Positions 23,083 to 38,294 of a DNA stretch of 64,000 bases are shown here, piece by piece. Position numbers and translations under genes: made by a program. This stretch comes from Steinernema hermaphroditum. Its lineage: Eukaryota; Nematoda; Chromadorea; Rhabditida; Steinernematidae. Each line of letters begins with the position of its first letter. Position 1 is the first letter of the stretch. The notes beneath the pieces are model-generated. The model was not told the origin of the DNA, ran no database searches, and was given only the letters and a program-made list of their open reading frames with translations. Location: assembly GCA_030435675.1 (NCBI GenBank), contig CM059625.1, positions 248,001-312,000 of the forward strand, given 5' to 3'.

Positions 23083-24558
23083 TTAAAATGCGAAGCAGAA
23101 TTTCGCAGACAACACAACTGATACTACAATAAACATGATTGCCGCTGCTGTGTACTTAATAACATCTGTAAAAATAATTTTGTTTCATTAATTTTTTACC
23201 GCTTCCATTACCGAAATTTACAAAGCACTCTTCATGGATTGAAGTGCGGGGCAATGGAGCTTCCGTGTCGATATCTCCCGTTTGAATGCGTTCACTTATA
23301 ACGTCCATATTATAATATTCGATTTCGAGGTCTGCTCGTCGCTTTCGCCGCTTCAGGGCTGAGCATTCCGGCCTCTCGCACTCATCTCGAGCTTTGTCTT
23401 TGAGCCAAATTTGGATCTATTTTATGGGATGCACTTTGTGGATGGAAAACTTAAGTGGTGCTTACTTGGCATTGGAAGAACAGCTCCGAGCGGTCTGCGT
23501 ACTTATAGACGTGCGACTCTTGACCAGCCATCAAATCAGTGGGGTATTCGAGATTGTTCAAAAGGAATTTATCTTTTGCACAACCATTGTCGTCCAGGAG
23601 CTGCACAGCATCTCCCTTTCCATCGTCAACAACGCATGAATGTACTTTCATACAAAAGTTCCCCTCTAAATAGCATTGTGATAGAGCGCTCTAAGTTTTT
23701 GCTGAGCATGCTCGAAAGGGACATAGCTCACAATGTGTTTTATCATCATCACCTAACACATGATCGAATGTTCCTTTGCCTAAAAGTCTGGATACCTTTA
23801 AAAATGTACCCGCAAATGATTGTTTTGTCGATCACTTGGAAATAAAGATATTCTTGCAAAACTGTAAACGCAGCATACCAGTCTCACTGTCGCATGTCCA
23901 CTTGTGGTAAACTTGCATACCGATAAGTGCAAATTTGACTGGTTCGCCATGTGGGCCACCCTCGAGAATCTCATATCGGCACATAGGCATCGGAACTGCG
24001 ATCGTTTTGAAAGCTGTTGTGAGTTCTGAAACTTCGAGTTGCGTAGACACTGTCTTATCGGCCTCCATGTAGAAGCATTGGATTCGATAGGCGCGATCGA
24101 CCTTCGTAATGAATTGTGGGTGGAAGGTGATAATTACTGTCGTGGAAATGAAGATTCCCCGTGGATTGAGCGATCGAGTCCGAGCAACGCCACAGGTTTC
24201 AAAGGGCAACGTGATTTGTCCGACTTGCTTCCCGTTTTCGTCGGACCTTAAATACATCGAAATGCAGAGGGCAGAGTCGTTTAGTATATGGCTATTCCGC
24301 ATGTAATTCTTAGCGGTATGAACTTCATAGTGCATTTCGACATTAGCAGGAACTAAAGCCCACATACCTACAGCCGGCTTCGTCATATCTTCCTTTTACG
24401 AACACATGTCCATCGAAGCGATTCCTAGTATTGAAGACGACTGAAATCGACATCGGTCCACATTCGATCTCTGGTTCGCCCTCAACTCCATTGTCAATGG
24501 GAATGGCTACCATCACTGGCAGGACCGCCAGTAAGAAGGCAACCGCGATGTCCATCAT
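23083..24558 (-). CDS. cuticlin, ZP-domain cuticle protein (CUT-1/CUT-3 type)
   Basis: Structural protein of the nematode cuticle, secreted and anchored then released. Start MMDIAVAFLLAVLPVMVAIP is a clear signal peptide (24558). The ZP domain follows: VEGEPEIECGPMSISVVFNT, then GQITLPFETCGVARTRSLNP, ITKVDRAYRIQCFYMEADKT, PMPMCRYEILEGG and VYHKWTCDSET. The next exon (23653-23451) has VHSCVVDDGKGDAVQLLDDN and LLNNLEYPTDLMAGQESHVY. A later exon (about 23405-23220) has ECERPECSALKRRKRR, a furin-type processing site used by ZP proteins. The final exon supplies a membrane anchor (AAAIMFIVVSVVLSA) and stops at 23083. All parts of a ZP protein are thus present. High identity to CUT-1-like cuticlins is from memory of the family; the exact member is not assigned. 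A longer in-frame upstream Met exists at 24639. Confidence 0.9.
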
Positions 24559-25344
24559 TGCACACAATTGAGATTGAAGAAGCCAGGGGATTTGAGGATC
24601 TCGTCCTACGCCATCCCGGGACTGCGCGAGATCAGCCAACGCCGCCGGTTGCTTATCGTTCGATCGGATCGGTGGGCGGATTTCGCTTCATCAGAATCCC
24701 GCCGATTCATGAAATGCGCGGGGAGGTTTAAGAGAAAAACATATTGAGATGGTAATCATGTGAAAACAAATACAAAGAGGGCGCAGTCCGTGTGACCCTT
24801 GGTTGCAAAAAATGGAACGTACCATGGCGACACGAGCCACACGACGTGTGCACGACGCGAGAATTTGATACATCTCTCGTCAACGGAAATGTGAAGAAAT
24901 CTTCTCGATGCGGGCTAAGATGTTGCATAAGAACGTACCCTATGCGATAAAGTTGAAGAAATCTTGCCACAAGCACACAAGTGTGCGTGAAAATACACAT
25001 ACTACTAAAACTGACGCATAATGACAAACAGTCAGCTAATGAGATGGCAACCAAAGATAACGGGAAACAACCTGTTAATGAGATACGGATCTTCCAAACT
25101 GACAGGATATGATACCCTTATTTTCCTACCGCTTTCTTTGTGCGTCATCGATCACTGAGGATGTTCCATTCATGTTGAAAACAAAGCCTTCTGCACATCT
25201 CCTTAATAGAGCATTCAAGTCGTTAGTAATAACAGTTGCAATTCGTTGCGTAATCGTTGTTTAATCAGGCCACACAGTACGAATCCGTGATAGATTTTCT
25301 GATCTGTTCGTCGTTTCAATATGTGAAACATAGCATTAAAGCGC
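24559..25344. other. upstream region of the cuticlin gene
   Basis: About 0.8 kb 5' of the minus-strand cuticlin. Short antisense open frames only. Likely its promoter, which for cuticlins is moult-timed in related worms, but no element can be pointed to. Confidence 0.4.
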
Positions 25345-25880
25345 GCTTAGTATAGCATTAATTACGAGTTTACGAGTTTACGAGTTTACGAGTTTTTACG
25401 AGTTTATCTTCTCGTATCGAAGGCTTACACCTTGCGAGACGTCATATATGCACAAAAAGGCACTAATCACACCGTATTGTCGCTGATTTTCCTCTGGCTT
25501 CGGCTGGAGATGGCATCCGAGAAGAACGATCAGTGGTCCCATTAGTATGCGCGGGCGTTGAAGTGGCGAAGAGGTTGAATCAAGTCGCAGCGGACGGAGC
25601 GGGATCCCATCTTCAGCTGGCAGCGCAGACGTCGGAGTTGCAACGCTTCTTCGGCTTCTCTGGCGGCGCGGGTGGAGTCGGGCGGTTGTGACGGTCTTCT
25701 TGGCAAGACGGTGGAACTACGGCTTCCTGGTGTTCCAGGCCTTCTGGGAGCCGGGGTGATCATTGCGTCCGCAATGACGATCGAGAACGACCTCTCACTC
25801 AACTCATTCGGCTCAGACAGCCTCAGAGAGAGAGCGAGTGGACGACCCGACCGATCGTTGGGGACACAAATGAAAGACCA
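25345..25880 (-). mobile_element. SINE-like non-autonomous element, family A, fullest copy
   Basis: In minus orientation the element has a GC-rich head (with a 114-codon frame, 25886-25542, containing GTPGSRSSTVLPRRPSQPPD), then a middle, then GACGTCTCGCAAGG, a small hairpin (GCAAGG...GCCTT), AGATAAACTCG and a tail of at least four TACGAGTTT units (9-base period, 25358-25403). Partial copies lie at 28150-28420, 47660-47910, 51125-51245 and 59790-59915. Ending in a short tandem array after a conserved hairpin is characteristic of retroposed SINE/RTE-like elements. No reverse transcriptase is present. Confidence 0.65.
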
Positions 25881-25919
25881 TAGCATTAATAGAAAACTTA
25901 AAAAATAAACGTTCTGTTA

Positions 25920-26186
25920 ATGCGGATGTGCTCCATTAAAATGTACCAAAAACAAGCATTCACTATGTTCGTAATGTTTACTGATAGGAACTGTTTCCTA
26001 TACTTATTACTCTTCTTGTGCTACTCGTTGTCTGTTATTGGATCTTCGCGGTCTATAAATATCAGAGGTAGTCGACTCCCGATGAATTCAATAAGCGATA
26101 GGTTGTCAGCAGAATTACTGAAAGCTGAGCACCGCATATTGGACGAGCTAGGGATTCAACTGCTGCCGACAAAATATGCTCAGTAA
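25920..26186 (+). CDS. possible small secreted protein
   Basis: An 88-codon single-exon frame immediately upstream of the arrestin gene on the same strand. After several Met residues it has a strong hydrophobic core (NCFLYLLLFLCYSLSVIG) followed by a small-residue cleavage-like site (SSRS), then a hydrophilic 50-residue tail with SRLPMNSISDRLSAELLKAE and ILDELGIQLLPTK. No cysteines follow the signal, so it would not be a disulphide-rich peptide. No dibasic processing sites or known neuropeptide motif are visible. It could be a real secreted peptide gene or a chance frame. There is no splice support. The 165-base gap to the arrestin start is short enough for a co-transcribed pair. Confidence 0.35.
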   Translation: MRMCSIKMYQKQAFTMFVMFTDRNCFLYLLLFLCYSLSVIGSSRSINIRGSRLPMNSISDRLSAELLKAEHRILDELGIQLLPTKYAQ

Positions 26187-26351
26187 CCCCAAATAATACC
26201 ATAAAAGAACGTCTAATCTTTGGTCGCACACTTGCCACATCACAGCACGCAAACCTGCTGTGAAATTGTGTTCCCACAGAGGAGACCGTCGAGCCGCTGT
26301 GGCGATTGCCTTCTGTTGTCACGCCGACTGTACGTCGTTCGCTTTCAGTTC

Positions 26352-28000
26352 ATGATGATGGGACCAGGACCTCGGAGTCCATCAGTTGATGTCTTCATTT
26401 CTCTTGAGAAACTTATTTACAACCCTGGCGATCTTCTCAGTGGAACCGTAGAGCTTGATCTTAAACGCAAGTTGGTTTGCGATTTGATAACGATCAGATT
26501 ATTTGGCAGTGCACGAGTTTTCTTTATGGAAATCAAGGTTTACTAACCTACAAGTGCTAAACATAAGCAGTAAGTTTAGACAGAGCAGGGTCAACTTAGC
26601 AAAACTACTGGAAATGAACAAGAGAAAGTGCTTATTGACGTGAAAGCAGATATATGGCAAACAAGTGATGAGACAGATCCAACTAGAGAGTTGTCGGTAC
26701 GAATATGAATGATTTTCACTGACGGTTCCGACGTGTAAACAGATCGATGAAATCGTGCGCCTATCATCATCAACAAGCATTAAACCAAGACGCATAATTC
26801 CCTCTACACTTCCGGGACTGGAGTCTGGAAGATATAAGTTTCCTTTCTCATTTCAACTTCCTGAAGGAGGACTGGAAACGTCATTCGACGCAGAACATTC
26901 AGCGGGTTGCGTACGGTATTTTCTTCAGGTTTGTTCAGATTTGTTTATCCCCGACTGCGTTTACATGTAAGCTTGTCGCGGAAATAAATTTAGTGGTCAT
27001 TCACGGACAGTCTCAAACAAGTGCAAGCATTAAAATCTGTGCTCTAGATGGACGCCAATCGGAATGGAATCACCGGACTCCGCAAGAAGTTACTCTTCCC
27101 CATCGTCCGACCGTCTAACTTGTCTAACAAGAAAGCTGCTCTTGGTCACTGTGAAGAAGAGAAAACATACAAGAGCAAAAAGTAAGAACCGAATTAACCT
27201 GCTAATATGAAACAATTAAATGTTTACAGGGGCGATGTACACATTAAGATCACACTGCCGAGAGTTTATTTCGTTCCCGGTGAACCAGTTAATGGGGAAA
27301 TTACAATTAAAAATTCGTTGGTTTCCTTTTTAATATTACGAGAAGGCATATACTTGCTTTCAGAACAGACAAATCGATCAAGCATTCTCGTCTGTCGCTC
27401 GTTCAACGAGCATTTTGCTATGCCACCTATCCCAATGTCAAAATCAAGGAAACCTTTTTCGAAACTGCAGGCTAGTTCAGAGTTTGAAGGCGTATTTGCA
27501 CTTTCAAGTTGCTTAGGAATGGGCCTCCCAATTCATAAAATCACCGCTGGCGACAGCTATACCTATCCAATTCAATTCTACATTTCAGCGTTAGCGCCAA
27601 CGTTTGAAATGATTGGAATTCTGAGTGTTGATTATTTTTTAAAGCTCAACGTAGGTTTTCTACGTCACTGTCCAGAGAAGTCGGTTATTCCTACGATCAA
27701 GGTGACTGTGTTACTGTCGACACAGCATATATGTATTAGATATAGGCACCTATTGTCATCGGAACTCACTCGCCGTACAACAGCAAAGATTATGCTGGAA
27801 CGAGTGGCAACGATGATGCGCTACCAGGTTATTCTGAAATGCCGTCAGTGTTTGACGCTCCACCGCCATATTCCGTCTGCACAAGTGACGCGGGACTAAC
27901 GAAATTACCAGGAACCGACAATGACGGCTTAGCCGGTTATTCTCCACTGTACTATCAGCTAGGAAGTGATGGTGACCAAGTTTTGAGAAAAAGAGTATAA
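26352..28000 (+). CDS. arrestin-domain protein with PPxY motif (ARRD/ARRDC type)
   Basis: Alpha-arrestin, an adaptor that in this family recruits Nedd4-type ubiquitin ligases to membrane cargo. ATG 26352 follows TTTCAG. Exon 1 gives the arrestin N-lobe start (VDVFISLEKLIYNPGDLLSG, then ITIRLFGSARV). Exon 2 (about 26580-26690) encodes EKVLIDVKADIWQ. Exon 3 (about 26743-26928) has LPGLESGRYKFPFSFQLPEG and HSAGCVRYFLQ. Exon 4 (27050-27182) continues LRKKLLFPIVRPSNLS. Exon 5 (27231-27702) is the C-lobe (VHIKITLPRVYFVPGEPVNG, ITAGDSYTYPIQFYISALAP). A 63-base intron (27703-27765) must be removed to reach the true tail, which holds GYSEMPSVFDAPPPYS, a PPxY-type site for WW domains. It ends DQVLRKRV at 28000. 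Reading through that intron instead gives a stop at 27899. Confidence 0.88.
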
Positions 28001-28626
28001 TTGTAGCTTACTATTGCGAATTAAAAAAAAGGATTTGCTGCTATGAGAAATGATTTCCTTCTTCATTTATGCCGATGGTCAGATCTCCCAGATCGGTTTC
28101 TCTAAAATTTTGCGAGTAAGTTGAGAAAGCGGTAGTTCTTGAAGCGGCACACACTGGTTGTCTCGGCTCCGAGAAGACCTGGAATATCAGGGAGCTTCCA
28201 TCTTCTCGCCGCCATGAGAATATCAGATTCCGCTCCGTCCTCTGTGTCTTACCGCGGCGCTTCATCATAGGATTCAATCACTTCGGGACCGCTGATCTTT
28301 TCTAGACGAGGCCAGAAGAAAATCAAAGTCAACAGTGTAATTTTGTCCTTCTTGTGTGCATATGATACGTGTCGCAAAGTGTAAGCCTTTGCTACGTGAA
28401 CATAAACACGCATAAAATCTCATAACTCGAAAATAATTTTCAGACAAGCTATAATGCATTATGCGGGGTTTTAAACGAGAAACAAGCAGTTTGGAATATA
28501 ACTATTGCAAAATTGATGGTTGTTGGCTTTGATGGCTTTATTGATATCAATGGAAAAACATATCAAAGGTCGTAACTTCTGGTTACAATATTACCCTACA
28601 CTGGAACAGAAGGCTGTGCATAGTGA
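28001..28626. other. convergent 3' spacer containing a degenerate repeat
   Basis: Lies between the arrestin gene (plus) and the one-Ig gene (minus). It includes the degenerate family A element described separately. Nothing else seen. Confidence 0.45.
28150..28420 (+). mobile_element. family A element, degenerate copy
   Basis: Aligns to the minus strand of 25410-25620: a CCGCTCCGTC block, then GGCCAGAAGAAAATC, the CTTGTGTGCATATGA segment, GTCGCAAAG, GTAAGCCTTTG and CATAAAC. More diverged than the 51125 and 59790 copies, and the tandem tail is almost lost. Confidence 0.55.
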
Positions 28627-29171
28627 TCAATATGTGTACTCAGCTTTAAAATTCTTTGCCATGACTCCGTGCTGATTGTTGGCAACGCAAGCATAAACTC
28701 CTTGGTCACCCATCGTCGCAGGGTCTACTTCTAGTTTACTCCAAAGCTTCAGTTCTCCGATGGGTTTCTCGTAATACTGAACTCTTATTTTCCATTAAAC
28801 TCTCGGGATTCACTTACATGAACGTTGTTTTTTGGATGCATTTCGGCTCCTTCTTTGTACCACTTAATCATAGGACGTGGATCTCCTTCGGCTGTGCAAA
28901 TTAGAACCAGCTTATAACCCAGACGAAAAATTTGGCTGAAGTGTGAGCCAGTTACGATGTGCGCACTCTGCAAGTCCATTAGGTGAGTCTATCAAAATCA
29001 TCAAACTACTCTGTTATCAGCAAGATGTGTTGGTATCAGGGAAAATTCGGCAACCTGGGCAAACTGCAAGTTGGTCTTACCCTTGCCCTTTCCACCACGT
29101 CGTCCTCCACGCGCATCAACACTTGGAATCAGTAGAATAATAAGAATAATTATGAAGCACCTCCAAAACAT
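28627..29171 (-). CDS. secreted protein with one immunoglobulin domain (OIG/ZIG type)
   Basis: Extracellular single-Ig protein. The first exon (start 29171) has a hydrophobic signal (CFIIILIILLIPSVDA) followed by a conspicuous basic Gly-rich segment (RGGRRGGKGKGK) and NLQFAQVAEF. The second exon (about 28979-28785) encodes the first half of an Ig fold: HIVTGSHFSQI, then the Cys strand YKLVLICTAEGDPRP and the core Trp in MIKWYKEGAEMHPKNN. The third exon (about 28780-28627) closes it with LWSKLEVDPATMGDQGVYAC, the D-x-G-x-Y-x-C hallmark, then NNQHGVMAKNFKAEY. Length (about 150 residues) and one Ig domain match the nematode oig/zig secreted proteins of neurons and muscle. OIG-4, which helps cluster acetylcholine receptors in C. 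elegans, is a candidate match, but I cannot confirm it. Confidence 0.8.
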
Positions 29172-31827
<2,656 letters not shown>

Positions 31828-31994
31828 ACACAACGCTCGATTTACTGTCAGCAACGAAAATGCTTAAATTTTTTGGTATATTTTATTAATTTCGTTGGTA
31901 ATTTATTGTGAAAGTAATAAACTCTTAACAAAGATCGACGATGTCACATGTACTGGCAATATGCTTCAGGCAATTCAAGCGGTGACGATTGTTT

Positions 31995-33289
31995 TCATAC
32001 GAACAAAGAACGTATTGACTTCGGGGTAATCGTGTCGTTGAGGTGTTTCGTAGTATATCTGAGAGCGTTCAGTAGATTTTCTCTCTACAAATGACACTGA
32101 TTTTTGATGTGACTAGTTTCACCGTTACCTCGGCTTCCGGTGCGTCTGCTCTGATCAACTCCACGACTGACTTCATTCCGATTGGGGAGTCGGCACGAAA
32201 CGCTCCTCCGTCGTCTATATGATCGAATAGTATGACAGCGCCAACCATTACCCGAAGCCAGAAAAGTCGCGACTTCTCGCATAGGCGCCTCCAATTCTCT
32301 TCGCGCTCGACCATTAATCTACACACCTGCATCGAAAAAAATGAGAAGGGACCGGAAGCAAATAAAAGCGCACGTGTACGACTGTTGCCAGAGTGTCCGT
32401 CGTGTTGGAAACTGGGAGATCAGGATGTGTCTGCACGAATGCGATAACGGAGGAAGTGATTGAGCATAGCATAGGGGTAGATTTGGCGATGAAGAGCGAC
32501 ATAATATTGGTCGTTTCCAGCGAAATCATATCCGAATCGAGTGGCTGAGCTGACCGTGAAACAACACGTCTGTAGTAGCTGAAGTCGTTCTGAAGCGAAG
32601 GCGTCTTCATTTTGACGGAATCGAACTGCAGCGAGAAGTCAATGAGTCGGGCAAGTTGCTTGCACAACGCTTGACAGGAGTCGATTTGTTCGGCTGGGGG
32701 CAAAGGACCGGAGCAAAGCTCCCACAATAGCAGGGGCACTGACTGTTCAATCCTCTGAGAGAGAGTGTAGTAGCTGTGGAGACGCCCAACACATTCCTTG
32801 ACTATAGCAAAATACTTCTCTTGGAGCCCTTGATCATTTGGATTCTGAATAGAGAGGCGAATCTCAGTTGATGCGCCGGCTTGGTAGTTGTTCAGGTCTT
32901 CGAGCGCTTCTTCGGCATTTTTGAGCAGCTGAAACAAGCTAGTGCAAATTATTTGCTACAACGCGGCATTTAGATAATACCGCCAGAAACGAAAGCAAAT
33001 GCGAGGAACATCTTCACAACAAAACAAAAAAAAAACTTCAGTATGGCTTCCAATTGTAACTCGAACTTTAAAAACAAATATGTATGTAAGCCTAGGAATT
33101 ACTGTTCGAAGCATCAACTAGAGACAGAGAACCAACCTTTTCAAGTAGATTAAACAGTTGCAGCTGCGCTTCATCCGGCAAGGCTTGCTCGAAATCGATA
33201 AAAATTTTCAGATCATTGAAGGACTGATCGGGAGATTCGTGAGATCGCAGAACAGCGCGGACCAAATCGCTACATTTGCCACCGGTCAT
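31995..33289 (-). CDS. CYRI/FAM49 homologue, Rac1-binding regulator of Scar/WAVE
   Basis: Homologue of CYRI-A/B (FAM49), cytosolic proteins that in vertebrates bind active Rac1 and limit Scar/WAVE-driven lamellipodia. The first exon (33289-33130) encodes MTGGKCSDLVRAVL and the DFEQALPDEAQLQLFNLLEK segment. The main exon (32937-about 32395) runs from LLKNAEEALEDLNNY through GLQEKYFAIVKECVGRLHSY, QLARLIDFSLQFDSVKMKTP and LQNDFSYYRRVVSR. The YYRR pair corresponds to the arginines needed for Rac1 binding. The next exon (about 32330-32130) has LFWLRVMVGAVILFDHIDDG. The last exon (to 31995) gives LLNALRYTTKHLNDTITPKS, ending RSLFV. The start lacks the MGN myristoylation start of the vertebrate proteins, a visible difference. 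It lies between two cdc-42 copies. As I recall, in C. elegans a FAM49 gene sits next to cdc-42 too. Confidence 0.9.
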
Positions 33290-33744
33290 AGCTCATGCAT
33301 AATAATAATTAACCGTCCAATAAGTATAATCTGAAAGTTATTACGTTAACACATTACTGCAGTCCGCGACGTCGTGTAACTTGCGCTGACGATTTTCTTA
33401 AAATAATGACAGGAGAATTAGAAAATAATTAATATTAAACGGTATGAAAAACGGAAGTTCAAAATGCTGGTCGATCTCACAGACTACTCGTACATATACA
33501 TAACAAAGTACGAGCCTCCGAGCGCAAAATGGACAGACGGGAGACAGATCTATTATCCAGTCCACGGCAACACCCAAATCGACGGGCGCCCGCCGGCCGC
33601 CTCCCGACCACACGAGGAAGAAGACCATCGGCGATGGATTGTGGACAGCAGGAAGAAAAGCGATATGCAAATGAAATTGAACTGGAACCTTTTGGGCTCT
33701 CCATTTTTAATGTCGTGCTTGATACGGTCGTGGTTTGTCCGTCA

Positions 33745-33795
33745 TATTTGTTTATCCACAAATGGCGAGGTCGAAAATGGGACAAAAATGTTTTT
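33745..33795. repeat. dispersed repeat, copy 1
   Basis: About 50 bases containing TTTATCCACAAATGGCGAGG and GTCGAAAATGGGACAAAAAT are repeated in the same orientation at 35440-35492 with only a few differences. Fragment of an unidentified dispersed repeat. Confidence 0.7.
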
Positions 33796-35439
33796 CGCGA
33801 GTGATCGTTAGATGGTCGGAACATCATCACGTCATAATCACCGCAAACGCAAACCGGAGGATTACTGACTACCTGCGCGAACGCGACGATCGACAGCGAC
33901 TCAGCTATTGTGTGGTTGTTCATCAACAGGACTGAATCGCTCAGCGCTTGGTGTGCACGAATGTGTCCATGCAATTGGAAGAATTGGAACTAAATGAGTT
34001 CAATGGAACTCAAAGCAAAAAAGTTATCCATGGCTAGGATTTCTGAGTAGCTCTGACAGCGTAAAACAGCCTTCTCGTGTAAGAGTATTCTCCCACGAAG
34101 CCAGATGCAATGAAATCAACACCTACGAAGAATTCATGATGAAAAAACCAGCGTTCCTTTCTCAAAACTAACCAATGAAATAATTAAAATAGGTGGTTAA
34201 TAGGGTTTCTAAAAAGCAAACGAAAACACTAGAAATACAATCCTAGAAATGATAGCATTTTTATAGGCGATGTTCGTTGGCACGTACTGTGTTACATAAA
34301 AAGGCGTTCTGCTCCGCATACAAACGTTCTCATAAACGTTCGATGTAAACAAACATGTAAATTTTCAGTTGCAGTTCACCATGATAATAACATTAAACAG
34401 ATTAATAAGACTAGCCATCGTCGCAGTCTCACAGAGCGCGTTATCGCGATGCTTATTTCCTTTCCCTTCGTTGCCTGCGCAGAAATCAGTAGCAGAGAAG
34501 GGAAAACCGTTCGCAGAGGGATCGCTTTACGCGCGCTGGTGTTCCCGGTTGAGGGCAGCTGTGGCGATGCCCCTCTAGCATCGTTCATAATCGCGCGCGC
34601 AAATGAGTGATACGACTGGCCAAGGTGCAAGTGTAAAGGCAAATCCGATTGTTCCTATCTGCGAGAAGCGAGCAGTAGTAGCAACAGACTTGCTATGATT
34701 AACCAACAAGCGATGCAAATGCGGATGCTCTTTCAACCGCTTACTATTATTGTTGACGCCGCAGGAACATTGGACACTAATCTAAGAATGTTCCATCCAT
34801 GCATCAATAAAAGCGGAAAAGCCATATCATTGCATCCCCAAGTGGGTAGCGCCATACATCTCCCCGGCTCAAGAAAAGTTGCGAGAAAACTGATTAACGC
34901 GTTGTTGAGTACATTTATCTCACACCCCACACTATGATTGGCGGCTTGTACATTGCATCCCTCTCGATGTTGGAGGCCTATTCTATCCCGATGGTCATTT
35001 TTTTAGTACCCCGAGATGGCAAAATGCGAAGTGATGTTCTTTAACCTCGTACATCCTTGGGTCATACCTGCTGAATGCACCTATCGCTGTTTTGGGCTAA
35101 CTGTTTTGGGAAAAACATGAGCTAACCTCAAAAAGATGGCCTTTTCGGATCACCGTGTTCCGTTAACTCCAGTGTATCTAATTGGTTAAGTACTGTAACA
35201 CAAAATGGGAACCTGCAGCAGGTGGCTATCACTCACAGCTACTAAGCCCACATAGCGACTTCACGAGCTCACTTCTACTTTCAGGAACTAGAAGCCATAT
35301 GTTGAAAAAACCACACTTCAGGAATGGTGCCTGAATCTCACATTTTCAAGTTGACTCCTAGAATGGACGTCTGTTTTCAGCTTACAGATTCCTTTTTGGC
35401 TATTTATATAACACTCTCTTAGCTCTATCTAACCGTCAT

Positions 35440-35492
35440 ATCTGTTTATCCACAAATGGCGAGGTCGAAAATGGGACCAAAATATTTTTCGA
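35440..35492. repeat. dispersed repeat, copy 2
   Basis: Partner of the copy at 33745-33795 (shared TTTATCCACAAATGGCGAGG). The flanking 35500-35700 sequence is not matched near copy 1, so the two may be differently truncated. Confidence 0.7.
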
Positions 35493-36284
35493 CTCTAAAC
35501 CTCAGTTTTTCTGCAAACGAGGCATCCGGCTTTTGCCCAAGAAGTGGGCTGTAGATGCTCGTACGAACGGTAAATACCTTGGGTGAAATGGTTGAAACTA
35601 TGGACAATAAACCATCATTACAAAAGTGTCCCATTTTCAATGCCCCAACCCAATAGTACACCATCCGAACGTCGATTAAAGGAAAGGCATGTGCGCGATT
35701 GTCGGTAATGTGCTGACCGAGAAAAATGACATATTCCATTGTTATACTTCACATGCAACGAAATTTGTTACTGATTGCCAGTAAATAGATACAACAACAA
35801 TACGATCTCATATTTAAATCCTGCTCTACCATTGCTTTACGCATTAGAGTTTTAAGAACCTTACTCGCATCACTAATTTTCAATAATAGCAATCGATGGG
35901 GCGTTAGGCGAGAGTGTAAATCAACAGCGCGCCACGAAATTAGATTCATTTCGATTCCCTTGTTGATTGTTCTAATCATCGTAAATCCATACGGTCGTGG
36001 CCAGCTATTTAGTGGTAGCCTTCGAGGAATTCCCTTGATTCGATTGAGATAGCAGTTTGGACTTTAGCAAACACTTGTATTGATTACTGAATGCATATTG
36101 ATTACTCAATGCATAACAACGCGAAATGACACGTTCCTTAAAATTGTTACAACATGTTACTCAACTTTTTGTGGCGTAGGGTAATAGTAATAGTAAATGT
36201 TTGGTATTGCGATAACGAAAACAGGTTTCTCCTTGGGGGGATATTCAAACTGGGGACACTTTGTTGTTCCCATAACTGTTCAAA

Positions 36285-36560
36285 AGTTCCACTGTCACGA
36301 CTTATCACGACTTATCACGACTTTATTTCGCGAATCAAAGGCATTATGCCTTGCGCGACACCGAAAATAGACAAACAGAGGATGTCTGGCAGACGACTTC
36401 ATCCCTGGCGCGGCGTTGATGTCGAACCGGTCGTAGACGGCGCACTTCACGGGGCATCTGGGAATCGGCAAATCTTCAGCTGCGGCAGCGGAACATCGTT
36501 TGCGGCACAGCGGACGCTTCCGAGCTTGCATCTGATGGTCCGTGGTCCGGGAGTTGCGTC
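36285..36560 (-). mobile_element. short retroelement-like repeat, family B copy 2
   Basis: Shares long blocks with 9895-10100: CAAAGGCATTA, GCGCGACACCGAAAATAGAC, TTCACGGGGCATCTGGGA, GCGGCAGCGGAACATCGTTTG, GGTCCGTGGTCCGGGAGTTG. Copy 2 carries about 55 extra internal bases (near 36375-36430). In minus orientation it ends in a hairpin (GCAAGGC..GCCTT), AAATAAAG and two to three TCGTGATAAG units, i.e. a short tandem tail as in family A but with a different unit. Confidence 0.6.

Positions 36561-38294
<1,734 letters not shown>

Larger units (their letters stand above)
33290..36284. other. intergenic between CYRI homologue and cdc-42 copy B, left part
   Basis: Three kilobases without a supported gene. 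It holds a repeated segment at 33745-33795 and 35440-35492, and AT-rich spacer. Open frames such as 33464-33811 on the plus strand and 33477-33974 on the minus strand overlap each other and show no family signal. Confidence 0.45.

Noticed and set aside
27703..27899. Arrestin reading straight through to a stop at 27899
   Set aside because: Removing the intron 27703-27765 gives a longer tail with a PPxY motif typical of the family; the read-through peptide has no such sense.
33464..33974. Overlapping sense and antisense frames next to the CYRI gene
   Set aside because: No family signal and mutual overlap; part lies in a dispersed repeat.
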